The notes: a model not told the origin generated them from the sequence alone. Shown: positions 36,421-46,732, counted from the stretch's first letter. The stretch is 64,000 bases of DNA from Symsagittifera roscoffensis (GCF_963678635.1 NC_087065.1:53385858-53449857); one strand, 5' to 3'. Numbers and translations are program-made.

Positions 36421-36734
36421 GTCGAGACAGTCGAATTGTACCCAGTTTCGATCGATACAGTCGAAACGTACCGAGTTTCCGTCGAGGCAGTGGAAAAAAA
36501 AAGTGAGCACTTCGACCCGGGAACCTGTAGCTCAAAATGTTATTCATAGTCTCAGAGATGATTCGATCGCTATTTTTGTCCACAAGATGACAATTCCTTG
36601 ACCACTGTACTAAAACTAAAATTAACACAGGGTACAACGATTTAAGTGTCCTCCGACATTCCTTCTTTTCAGATAAAGGGGAAGTTAGGCAATCCGACAA
36701 ATTGTTGATTTAGAAAGAAAAAATGAATTCTGAC

Positions 36735-37022
36735 CTCGTTGATGAACATGGCAGTGTCGATATTCTCCAGCTGTTTTTGCTCGAGTTGTTCATGCAAATC
36801 TGCAATCTGCAACATCATCGACCTCTCGCGACGGTAGTAAGTCACCACCTCATTACGTAACTCCGACTCAAGCGCCTCCACACGGATCCGCATCGTCTCC
36901 ATCGCATTACGTAATGCCTCCACACAGTTGTGTGGACTTGAGTTGAAAGCCGGCAAGCAGCAATTCGGACAAAAGTCTTCATTGAACTTCGAAAAACGAT
37001 CGGACTTCTTTTTCTGCGCCAT
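36735..37022 (-). CDS. Zinc-finger end plus coiled-coil exon of a PDZRN-like E3 ligase
   Basis: The exon encodes 96 codons from ATG (MAQKKKSDRF) to FINE, followed by a donor GAG|GTCAGA at 36734/36735 in phase 0. Around residues 18-34 it has CPNC...PHNC followed by VEALRNAMETMRIRVEALES and a long charged heptad-rich helix. This matches the transition in PDZRN3/4 from the last zinc-finger Cys/His pair (GHCCARALRAH in the human protein, from memory) into the coiled coil before PDZ1; RNF41 has a similar HNC-then-coil junction. The frame stays open upstream to a TAG near 37090, so the exon could either start at this ATG (context GTCATGG, preceded by ACTTCCGG) or continue upstream to an acceptor. 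If the ATG is used, the product lacks the RING and would be a short isoform. The ligase assignment is inference from the coil pattern and from the PDZ exon on the same strand. Confidence 0.65.
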
Positions 37023-37060
37023 GACCGGAAGTTCCCAAGAAAAAGTAAATTTATTGACTC
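37023..37060 (-). promoter_or_regulatory. Possible 5' UTR/proximal promoter with an ETS-like ACTTCCGG
   Basis: Immediately upstream of the MAQKKK start codon the minus strand reads GAACTTCCGGTCATGGCG. CTTCCGG is the core of ETS-family sites, and the context resembles TATA-less promoters with an ATGGCG start. No TATA box is visible. It fits an internal promoter for a RING-less isoform, but the same bases could be the 5' part of an internal exon. Confidence 0.25.
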
Positions 37061-37089
37061 TTGAGAATTGAATTGACCTTTTAACAAAT

Positions 37090-39545
37090 AATGGCTAATT
37101 TTAACGATACAGTAAAATGTTTCAAACTATAAGAACAGTTTAGTTTTATCAATTTTGATTTACAACACTATTAAATCTAATTTTCTTTGCAATAAGTCAT
37201 TTTACCGGGCCACCTGATGACATTTTAGGTTAAACTTCATCGTAATTATAAACTTTTCTGATTTTATAACTCGTAAATTTTAATGATGATCAGGATCATA
37301 ATACAATTTATCAACCGAGAAAATAAATATCAAAATCAGCCGATCAAATTTTTGCAGAGGCAGTTAAAATAATATATGAAGCATATCAAAAGACGTTCAG
37401 TTTGAGTTCAAGGGTTGTACCAGTTTAATATTTTGAATTAAAGAGAAATTTGATTGAGAATAATTGATTCCCATCAATTTCAATTTTGACAGACTGATAG
37501 TAACAAATTTACATGAGAAATTCGATGATGGCAATTACCAAATCCTCTAGAAGTTAAAGTAAATCTTCAAATGGCAAATTTGATGGGGAGTTTTCAGCTA
37601 GGGTAAAATAAGTGGAGTCTGGCTATCACAATATGGGGTGGGGCAAATTTGATTATATAATATTGCAATTTCAAACCAATGATATCAATAATTTATAAAA
37701 TGTTGACTGAATGCGTTTGTCAATCGTCTCTGGCTAATAGCTGGTTATGGACTATACTCTTATCAATTATTCAAACTCAGGGCTAAATGGTAGCGGAAAC
37801 TCTTTTGTAAAAAAATTGAGAATGTTATCAAATTGGCTAATTTTGGAAATTTTAATATCGTTGGCGAATTAAATTAAACAACTCGATCTGTAAAGTGTTG
37901 GAATATTGAAGGACTAGAATTAATTTGAGAACTACTTCGGCTAAAAATGACACCTTTTGAGAATTTTATTGTTGCTTCAATTAACTTTTCCCTGAAAAGA
38001 CGCCGCTGTTTAAACTAAAGAATGAAAAAATTTCACACTCGCGCTGAAGTGTCAATTTGTTTAATAATCTCGAAATTTATATTTTCCGAATATTGTCCGA
38101 CTCTAGCTGGGAAAAGTGGTGGACTGGTATTAATGGAAAACAGACCTGGTTATTTAGCTAATCCACTTTTCAAAGTGAAGGTCCTTTCATCGGATTTAGG
38201 AGAAAATGACGGGGCTCCTAAAATTGTCTGTTCCCTTTTCATAGGTTGATGAATACTATTAGCACTTCAAAGGAAGCTCTCACAAATTAAATTATTAAAA
38301 GAATTCGTTATAATTGAAAACACCGACCACTAAAGCTAGGTGCAGAAAATCAAACATTAAGTGATAAAATGGCTTTATTTTGGAATATTTTGGCTGAACT
38401 TGCGAATAATTGGCAAGGAGCGAATTGGGCTTAATGTATTTTCAGGGATTTAGATAAGCTTACATATATTATGATCGGTACTTTTCGAAATAACTCAGCA
38501 ATTTTGTTTCAAACACTTTAAGTCTACCGGGGACCCATGACGAAAAGCTTCTAAGCTTCTTTTGAATCCATGTCTTAGTTTTGGTAGACTTAAACTTTTA
38601 ACAACCTTTTCCAAATCAAAACAATGCTTGAGTCTTTGGACAAACATATAAAGTTACTCATATTCGTTCCCTATAAGCTGGTCCTACTTAAAACAGCCGC
38701 GGGTTCCAAATCTCCGACGAATTCCGGCGTTTTTTCCCGCTAGATTGTTTCCCGCTTGACTGTTTTGACTGAACACCAAAGGGAGCGCCGCCAATTTACT
38801 GAGGCAAATGGAAAATGTTAAATTTTTCCAGAGGCAAGAAACGGCTGCTTCTGGATTTCGTTTCCTGTCAACATGCCTTCAAGACGCTCGCATAATTTCT
38901 GACTTTATGGCTGAGCCGGATTAAATATGCCTCCAAACTCCTCAAGCTTCATGAAGTATGACCGAATTCTGAGCAAGCCGAATTTATGAAGAACTACATT
39001 AGATCATCTTAAAAAACTTTAATTCATTTTAATTCTTCATTTTATAGAAACCAAAACTATCTAAATTTTTTGAAACGATAAATTGCGCTGGTGTTGCAGG
39101 AATTCTGTGTATAAAAAGGGATTTTCGGCTAAGAGAAAAAGCCTTCAAATCGGATACTTTTGGACCCGTTTGCTTAATTGAACCTTGTTTGTCTTGAGAT
39201 TAATTGTAACACGAGAGGGTTTTGAAGAGATCTCTGGAACATCTGATTCCGGTGATCGACTCGCGGGATACTTTTCTTTGAAGTTACCGAACTGTACTTG
39301 GTTCTCAATGATTAGTTTTGATTCCAGCTCTGTTTTAATCTCACCTAATGTTTGGACTGCCCTATTTTAAGACTTTTCAACTCCTAGTTAAATTTTTACG
39401 AGTGCATTACTTGAAATAGCACCACAAAATTGACCATAAAATGAACTTGGCTCACAATTTGTGAGATATCAATCGGACGTACGATTTTATGGTAATTGTT
39501 TTGACTCGATGTAAGAAAGCTCACACAAAAGAAATTAAGATTCAG
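37090..39545. other. Low-repeat noncoding sequence upstream of the coiled-coil exon
   Basis: No exon with a recognisable domain is visible. A GC-richer patch at 38690-38960 (AAACAGCCGCGGGTTCC, ATTCCGGCG, GGGAGCGCCGCC) has no coding signature. Open frames at 38022-38249 and 39185-39370 have no motif. Confidence 0.4.
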
Positions 39546-39549
39546 CTAA

Positions 39550-39832
39550 AAAAAACTCAGTGTTACCAGAAAAACAGGCCAAAAAGGCGTTTTTAGGTAG
39601 TTTTTGGACAATTTTGACCAAAAAAAAATGCGTTTTTTCGGCGCGCGCTCCCCTTCAAAATTAGTTTATTTTGGCGCCGAATGCACCTTTAGAAAATTTG
39701 AGGGCTGATCAGCCGAAAATAGATGTCATGAAATAGCATCAAGGGGTTGGTGATGGGGTCGAATCCACGAGGGAAGGAAGCATCTGCCCCCCCTCCCCCC
39801 CCCAACCCCCCCCCCCCCCCCAAATCCACCCT
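39550..39832 (+). mobile_element. hAT-type MITE family A, copy running into the assembly gap
   Basis: It shows AAAACAGGCCAAAAAGGCG, TCGGCGCGCGCTCCCCTTC, TTTTGGCGCCGAATGC, GGGTCGAATCCACGAGGG and a very long poly-C region (39787-39821), then AAATCCACCCT at the gap edge, one step from the expected terminus ATCCGCCCCTG. Confidence 0.75.
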
Positions 39833-40032
39833 NNNNNNNNNNNNNNNNNNNNNNNNNNNNNNNNNNNNNNNNNNNNNNNNNNNNNNNNNNNNNNNNNNNN
39901 NNNNNNNNNNNNNNNNNNNNNNNNNNNNNNNNNNNNNNNNNNNNNNNNNNNNNNNNNNNNNNNNNNNNNNNNNNNNNNNNNNNNNNNNNNNNNNNNNNNN
40001 NNNNNNNNNNNNNNNNNNNNNNNNNNNNNNNN
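39833..40032. other. Assembly gap, 200 N
   Basis: Exactly 200 unknown bases. The gap begins right after a poly-C tract of a family A copy, and family B sequence resumes on the other side. The round length suggests a placeholder of unknown true size. Confidence 0.99.
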
Positions 40033-40300
40033 AACGTGACTATAAGAGCGCTGTGATACTTTGATGCTGAAAGAATAGGGCGCTTTATTTACGCGAATTA
40101 TCCAGCACCAGAAAATCGTTCCAAATTCAATTGCGGCAGGTTAATTGGTTTTATTAACTCAACACACAATTGTTCATATTCAGCTTAAATTTTATAGTTC
40201 GTCAGTATTTCCGTAACCAAAAACTTTTCGAGGCCAGTTTTTGGACAGTCGAAACATTCAGAGTGGTGCCCTGATATAAGCAGTCTTGTTGTACACATGG
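40033..40300 (+). repeat. Dispersed repeat family B, copy after the gap
   Basis: Blocks are TAGGGCGCTTTATTTACGCG, AATTATCCAGCACC, CGTTCCAAATTCAATTG, AGGTTAATTGGTTTTATTAA, TTTTTGGACAGTCGAAACA, CATTCAGAGTGGTGCCCTG and ATAAGCAGTCTTGTT. The order agrees with 7080-7460. Confidence 0.65.
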
Positions 40301-40479
40301 CCAGAATCTCCATTTTTGTTTTCAAAATTATCGTCTTTATTCTTAATTTTCTTGCTAGAACCACGTCAGCCGTATAATATCATTGCAGTGTGCGTTTTTA
40401 ACTCAAAATTTTGTTCTAGCTCAGCGAAATGAGCCTGGAGTGATTATATCACTGAAAAAATTCTGATACATGCACCACA

Positions 40480-40700
40480 TTGTCTGTACGTCACGCAAAA
40501 GAGGTCCGCATGATAGGTTTAGGCTCGAGCGGCTCGAGGTGGGTTTGAATCCCGCTTCCTTCACGATTGAAGCGGTCCCAGTGTCATCCACCTCCTCCAG
40601 GTGGGACCGGCTGCGGAAAAATGGACGACATCTCTATCCCCCAAAGAAAAAAATTTCAAGGTTGAAAGGTGGGAGCTGGCCCGGGGGAAATAGAAAAAAG
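40480..40700 (+). repeat. Candidate tRNA-derived SINE
   Basis: The segment is GC-rich relative to its flanks. It contains GGTGGGTTTGAATCCCGC, a B-box/T-arm-like motif (GGTTTGAATCC, stem GTGGG/CCCGC), then CACCTCCTCCAGGTGGGACC, a small palindrome. No acceptor-stem partner is visible, so it is not a tRNA gene. The 78-codon frame over it has no known domain. SINE assignment is inference. Confidence 0.4.
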
Positions 40701-41119
40701 TTTTAAACTCCTCATTAGTTACTTGCCACTCCTATTTCCTTAGTTTTGATAAAAGTATTAAAATATAAATTTGTGAAGCTATATTTGGCTGGATTAACAA
40801 AAAACACTAGATGCACCATTCCATTCCTTTTAAAGTACCCAAATTCCAAAAGTTGTTTGAAAACTCAACGACTTTTTCATTTTTTTGTATTGCTTGATCT
40901 TTATGTATTCCATGAAACATCAAATCTAAGTTATTTGGTTTGTTGTTCCGACCTTCGAAAAAATTGTATAAGCCCGGGGTGATTTTTTTATTGAGAGCAA
41001 TTTGAGAAAAATTGATTGCGCATGGGCATCGATCCTGAAATCTTGGGATTGCCAATCGAGTATGCTTGCACAAGACTAATGCTGCTGGACAAGGCTGCTG
41101 GAGTAAAACTTTGACAGTT

Positions 41120-41350
41120 TGTTTGAATAGGTGAATTACTTGCGAATTTCATATTATCCGCATGCATAGCGTTCCAAAATGAATTGAGGCAAACTAATTG
41201 GTCTTATTAATTCCATGAACGACTCAATTTTTAAAGCTTTAATTGGCCTAAAATTTGTAGTTTATGAATATTTCATATGCCAAACACGGTTCGAGACCAA
41301 TTAAAGGGCCATTCAGAGTTTTCCCTGATGCGAGAAGTTTTTTTTAAGTT
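41120..41350 (+). repeat. Dispersed repeat family B, copy
   Basis: It has ATTATCCGCATGCATAGCG, TTCCAAAATGAATTGAGGCA, AACTAATTGGTCTTATTAATT, ACGACTCAATTTTTAAAG and GGGCCATTCAGAGTTTTCCC. Confidence 0.6.
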
Positions 41351-41379
41351 CTAGTGTTTTTGAAGAAGATGACGGATAA

Positions 41380-41810
41380 TTTGTACTCGGGGTATTTTTT
41401 TCTCCAGAGAAAGTTCGACTCTTTGAGTAGCCATTTTTGACGAAAATTTTTCAAATCATCCAAAGGTTATTGTTGTCTTGGGTTCAAATTTGAAAAGATA
41501 TTTCACCTGTGATTAATTTTTGTAAAGATATGGGGGTTTAAAATTTCAATTTGGGATAATCAACGCGCAATTTGTTTCTTGCTATTAACGCGAAATCGGA
41601 TTAGCAAAACGTCTTATAAATTGTTCCAATATGAATTGAGGCATGCTGTTTGATATATTTGATACTTAGCTATATTCTATATGTCTTATTTTGTACTTGA
41701 TTGACATAGTGTGTGGGGGATATTTTTTGCAAATAAAAATCTGGAAAAACAAACTCATTTTTTTCCAGAGAAAACACTATTCTATATACTTACCCAATAG
41801 AGCAGTCTTT
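41380..41810 (+). repeat. Dispersed repeat family B, copy in tandem with the previous one
   Basis: It shows TACTCGGGGTATTTTTTTC, TAGCCATTTTTGACGAAAA, GATATTTCACCTGTGATTA, ATATGGGGGTTTAAAATT, GGGATAATCAACGCGCAATT and TTGTTCCAATATGAATTGAGG. It closely parallels 18880-19210. Confidence 0.65.
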
Positions 41811-42424
41811 TTTGTATGTATCTATACACAATAATCGTAAAGACTCATTCCCCATAGATCAGAAGAACAATTGAAATCTCTCTGCAAAACTGCGATGAGA
41901 AATTACGCCATAAAACTACTTAAAGCTAGTTTTGAATCAATTATATCAAAAATCCTTCAATTTTGTACGATTGGTGCGAGAAAAAACTGCGGTTGTTTTT
42001 TACAAACTAATTTTTTTTTCAAATGTTACAATTGCGGGAATTTTTGGTACCAACCAAAAACAAACGCATATGCTAAATGCACGGATTTCGGGATTATTTT
42101 GAACTACTAGCAATGATCAGAAAACTATTTTTTTATGTTTTTTATAAATTTTTTTCTGAATTAATTATTTTTGGCTTGTAACAGTGAACTATTTTTAATA
42201 TCTTGAAGTGTAGAAGTCCGCCAGTCATTTTTCCAATTCAGAAGAATTCTTGATTGATTCCATGATCATTCCCGTGCAGCTAATTCTTGAAATGGAGCAA
42301 ATAAGGTTCTATCGAATGCGTGGAGGGTAAAGGTTCCCACGCTTGATGTTGCCCCTGCTCTGATTCAAACCCCATTACTAGCGGCTTCCTCCCGCGTAGT
42401 CATCTTGACCCGACTCCTTTTATA
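41811..42424. other. Noncoding sequence upstream of the LTR
   Basis: No gene is supported. A GC-rich stretch at 42310-42415 contains, on the minus strand, GGGGTTTGAATCAGAGCAGG, which faintly resembles a B-box; this is too weak to call a SINE. Confidence 0.35.
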
Positions 42425-42794
42425 TGTCTGACAACCTACCTGTCAATCATAATCAAATTTTGTGTCGTCTGGAGCTGTTTGAAACATCAAAGTGCAGTTC
42501 GTCTCAGACTTTGAGTTATACAGTTGGATGGGAGTGCAGCTAGACAACCGCGTATTCATACTCGTCAGTATTTGGACAAATACTGTATGAACCAATCAGA
42601 ATCGAGAAAAGACATAAATAATCCAAAATAAATAATAATTATTTATTAATTTCTTCTTTGTCTCGATTCCGATTGGTTGAAACAGTATTTGTCTAAATAC
42701 TGACGAGTCTGAATACGCGGTTGTCTAAATACTGCTATGTAACCAATTGGATGTAATTCACTCTACACTTTATCTAGTTTTTACTCCTACAACA
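42425..42794 (+). mobile_element. Candidate 5' LTR of a gypsy-like retroelement
   Basis: The right boundary is well marked: ...CTCCTACAACA followed directly by TGGCGCAGTCAGCAGAG, a typical primer-binding site opening (TGG pairs with tRNA 3' CCA). The left boundary at TGTCTGACAACC is inferred from the TG...CA rule. About half its length is a nested MITE (42541-42727), so the original LTR was about 180 bp. A matching 3' LTR was not found. Confidence 0.55.
42541..42727. mobile_element. Inverted-repeat MITE nested in the LTR
   Basis: The left arm (TAGACAACCGCGTATTCA, ACTCGTCAGTATTT, GACAAATACTGT, AACCAATC.GAATCGAGA) pairs with the right arm ending CGCGGTTGTCTA at 42727. The arms are about 73 bp with roughly eight differences around an AT-rich centre. 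Each arm itself holds a small palindrome (CAGTATTTGTCTAAATACTG), and AAATACTG recurs just outside the right end. Confidence 0.85.
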
Positions 42795-42811
42795 TGGCGC
42801 AGTCAGCAGAG
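42795..42811 (+). other. Candidate primer-binding site
   Basis: TGGCGCAGTCAGCAGAG lies immediately 3' of the LTR-like CA end. The initial TGG is the expected complement of tRNA CCA. The specific primer tRNA is not identified. Confidence 0.5.
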
Positions 42812-44234
42812 AAAAAAGGGGCGGGAAAACCCCTTGAATATTGTTTTTTCTTGGAATTCAGTATCCCGGAACCGCCAGCTTACCGGAAATACTGTATGAT
42901 GCATTGTCATTGGTAGTGATTTTTAGACACGATATTGACCCGGACGAGTTTTAATTCGACGCAAATCAAACAGCAGTGGCAAACGGAGCATTGGCAGAGG
43001 AAGTAAACGTTAAAAAATAGGTTGGAATTCAAAAAAATTACATCGATAACTTATACACGATGTAGCTCATGCGTAAACGATGTAGCTCAAGGCGATAAAA
43101 CTGGAAGTCAACATGTTGACAAGACGAAGACGTAGCAATACTCTAGTGTATTGCATCACTTGGAAAGTTGGCTCAACGCTTAAATTTTACGAACGCGGTA
43201 GAAAATGCGCGGAACAATTTCAATTTGAACGTGATGAAATTGGACTACCAGAGTGAACTTTCAAACACAAGAAAGCCGCTGGAGGGGTGATGAGCGGGGT
43301 GACCGAGCGTAACAACCCTTCACGGAGAAACGAGTGTCGTTGTCGCCGCACATCAACATTAAACAGGAACAAGTAAGAATTATACGTCGAGGAGCGGGAT
43401 ACTTCCGGAACCGGGGAAGAAGCGTAAGAGGAAAAGGACCGTGGGGAATGTCAAAGAAACTAAGGAAGAAAAGGTTACAACTGAGATGCGGAACAAGACG
43501 TGTCATGCGTGTCAAAAATTTTGCCATTTCGAACAAACTTATAAATGATCATTTTGAAGCAAGATTTTGAGCGTAATTGTCTAAAAAAAACCGCTCAAAC
43601 CGCTCAAATCTTGCTTCAAATTAGGTGAAAAATCTCGACTCGGGGAACGCGAAAAGTACTAACCAGTGACGAGGAGGAGACAGAATTGCCATAGTGCAGA
43701 CCGAGCATGAACACACCAGAGTATACAAAGCGCAGAAGTCTTCAGGAGCAGCCTGTGCTATGAATAAATCAGAAGTTACGATCGGAAAGTAATTGGTCGT
43801 CAGGCTCACGCGAGTACATGGTTATGTCCAATCGGAGGGAAAAAACCTCAAAGAATTCAACATCAGAGCGCCCGAGTGGCAGCTAACCTGTGAGGCAAGT
43901 GCATGTGGCTGAAGTAGACAGCGGATCACCAGTTACAATCTTAATCTTCTACTTACCAATTTAAAAACGGATTTAAGGGTTCATTACTAGACTGGCCATA
44001 CTTGAAAAGGTAAGAGTCACCTTAACAAAAAAATCATCCCACAGACACACCCATTGACCATATTTTAATCGTATCGAAAATAACAGGTTGAACCAATTGA
44101 AAAAAATCCAAAAATTGAATGCAGCGAAATCTTCACTGAAAATGCGAAATAGCCAATTCGCAGAGTCAAAAAGCGAAAAATTAGGGTTCACGTTCAGTAG
44201 TATGGGAAACCCCACAGTTACATAAAACAAAAAC

Positions 44235-44453
44235 GGGCTCTTTTCCACTTTCCCCCCACCTTTCAAAATTTCGAGTTTAGATTTTTTTTGTGTTATTACG
44301 GCTAAATGCGTTAAGTTACGATGTAAAGCAGGAACAACAAATCTGTTCACAGCTGTCGACTTGTTCACCACACCGAGTTTCATTGCATTATGGCGACGTT
44401 AAATACGCTTTTAAAAATTGAATTTGAAAGGTGGGGGAACTGGAAAAGAACCC
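44235..44453. mobile_element. MITE with GGG[CT]TCTTTTCCA termini and AAAAAC duplication
   Basis: The left end GGGCTCTTTTCCA.TTTCCCCCCACC matches the reverse complement of the right end (GGTGGGGGAACTGGAAAAGAACCC). Both sides are flanked by AAAAAC (44229-44234 and 44454-44459). A diverged single terminus of the same type occurs at about 45010-45045 (CGGCTCTTTTTCAGTTCCCC). Confidence 0.75.
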
Positions 44454-45758
44454 AAAAACTATTGATAAAATAAAGGCACCAAGAACCATGAAAACCTTGA
44501 ATTTGCTCAGGAGGTCATTGCATTAAAGTTTTACCAAAACTCGAGGAGATACGTTCACACAATGACCTCCACTAAGTAGAAAAAGGAGTTCACCTGGGCA
44601 TAGAAATGGGAAACGGCGAACGAAAAATTGCAAAAACTCTTAGTTAGTTTTACCAAATTAAACCATTCTGACATTAATTAGGAAGCGAAAAGTGTATGTT
44701 GGGAAGCGAGTTTGGAGCGAAGATAGAGGATCGCAGCCGAGAAGACTGGCACCCCAATGCATCCGCGTATCGATATTCAAGCGTGGCAAAATTGAAGTTT
44801 TCAACGAGCGAGCGCGAAACCTAGCCGATGTCTCGGACACAAAACACAACCAGTATATTTTTTACTAAGATATGTTTCAGTTAAATCAAATCAGAAAACC
44901 CTGTTCACCCTTCTAATTTCATCCTCCAAGAGGAAGAAAACGTTTTTCAGCGGGTCATCAAACTAGACGGAAAATTTTTAATGACTGAAAATTAATTGAT
45001 AGATAAATCGGCTCTTTTTCAGTTCCCCCCTTTCAAAATACCGAGTATTATGAAATTACGTTTCAAGTAGTCAGATTGCGAGCACTAAGGACAATGTAAA
45101 CGAAAAGTGTTTCCTATTAGTGCCGAAGGAGTATGAAAGGTTATGCCAGCGAAGTTCAGCCAATCAGAAGTGAACGGTTATGCATTTTCGACGAGTTGTG
45201 CAAACTAAAAACACAACGAAAATTTTTTGAGACGTGGATCTCAAAATGTTTTGATTAGTTGCAATAGAATAACTATAAGAATGGCAAACAATTTCACATT
45301 TTCATCCATTATGAAGTCATTTTAAATTCATTTGGGCTACGATCTGGAGATATTGAACATGAAAATGGTGGCGACAAATCTATAGAAGGAACCCATTTTA
45401 AGGGTGATACGAGATGCAATCCGCGATCAAAACCATTGGGTTTTAAAAAGTTTTGACCAAATTGGGCAAATAGTACGCGCAACACTTACACAATTTTGTA
45501 GTCTGGGAGAATTGCTTATGGATGAACGGAAGGTTGGCGATACTCCTAGTTTTGTCACAAGCAATGATGGATTGGCTACCTTACCATGAACATGGGAGGG
45601 ACAAAACAAACGCCGCTTCTAAAGACAAATTTTTCCCAATAATTCGCAGAAACTAGCAGCAACCGAGAAATTCTGTAAGCAGTGTCTGGAAGCATGGAAA
45701 AAATTGAAGACGGTTTTCTCCAAGTGAAACCTAAATAAAGTTTATACTGTCATAGTAT

Positions 45759-45862
45759 CATAGTATCATATAAAGTTTATACTGTGAAAACTTGTTATTA
45801 ACCCTATTGTCATAGTATCATATAAAGTTTATACTGTGAAAACTTGTTATTAACCCTATTGT
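45759..45862 (+). repeat. Two perfect tandem copies of a 52-bp unit
   Basis: Units 45759-45810 and 45811-45862 (CATAGTATCATATAAAGTTT, ATACTGTGAAAACTTGTTAT, TAACCCTATTGT) are identical, and a partial copy precedes them. Identity indicates a recent duplication. Confidence 0.9.
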
Positions 45863-46678
45863 TTACGGTTAACATTGGATATTGGATTTGAGTATTATTT
45901 ATTACAAGGAGGGAAATGTCATAGTATCTAAATTTAGTTCATGTTTCAATTCTAGTCGTGTTATCTATTTCAATTATCTGTCTGGCGCTAACCGGTATTT
46001 AACCTTCGAAGTTTGTCTGTCACCTTCGGATGACAGCTATCTTATTGTCTCCGACTTACTTTCTGAACTACGGTTTGCTTATTAACAAGACATTTAATTC
46101 ATACATCCAAACCGTCTTTTCACAATACAGAAACCGAAAAAAAATAATACAGCAAGACTTCTGGGGTCCTAATAATTTATTGAAAGGCCGGGAAAAATAT
46201 TCGTTAGAAGCTGGGCATTTGTTTTCGCATTGTTTCTCAAGTAAAGTATGAAAAACTGTCCTATAATTTTTAGTGAAGTACATCGCACCGCACAAGCACC
46301 CAAGAAAAATTCAAATGAATCAGGCTTTTGAGTCTTTCTCAACGGAAATCCAAAAGTTTTGTGTTTTTCAACGAAGTGATAAAATCACCGGTAGAAGATC
46401 ACAGGGCCACAGGATTGGTTGAGATAACCATAGGGTCATTTAATACTTTTTTAATAATTGAAAAAAAACAAAGGTCAAAAAGATTATATTATGAGCACTC
46501 AGTGTTCAGTAACACAAACATCAGGCCAACCCAGAAAAGCAAGTACGGTGCTGCTTAACCTCACAAAGCGCGCAATTTTGCGACATTTAAAATGCAAAAA
46601 TCTCATTAATCATCAACTGCAATGTTTAGGTAAGGCAAGCGGACGGGAAAATTGGACTTCGAAAAGGAAAAATGGAAG

Positions 46679-46732
46679 CGATATTGTGATGGCTCCCAAG
46701 AGAAGAGAATCGATATTGTGATGGCTCCCAAG
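46679..46732 (+). repeat. Short duplication, 32-bp period
   Basis: CGATATTGTGATGGCTCCCA is present at 46679 and 46711 inside the decayed retroelement; one copy overlaps the other's downstream flank. Confidence 0.8.

Larger units (their letters stand above)
34881..36520. repeat. GTCGAAAC/GTCGAGAC-rich zone around the satellite
   Basis: Variants of GTCGAAAC recur at short intervals outside the 75-bp array: near 34887, 34910, 35170, 35209, 35978, 35999, 36421, 36447, 36465 and 36481. The same motif (GTCGAGCAAAGTCGAGCACT) opens each satellite unit, so the flanks look like diverged satellite. The family A copy at 36007 inserted into one GTCGAGAC motif. Confidence 0.55.

Noticed and set aside
40500-40572. 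Functional tRNA gene
   Set aside because: Only the T-arm-like part is present; no acceptor stem, D-arm or anticodon arm can be drawn.
43261-43570. Opposed frames of 78-91 codons near 43.3-43.5 kb
   Set aside because: The real signal there is the broken zinc-knuckle reading of the retroelement in a third frame.
45404-45609. Opposed 60-codon frames resembling a gag fragment (RDAIRDQ)
   Set aside because: The motif is too short and both strands are open; it is covered by the general retroelement relic call.
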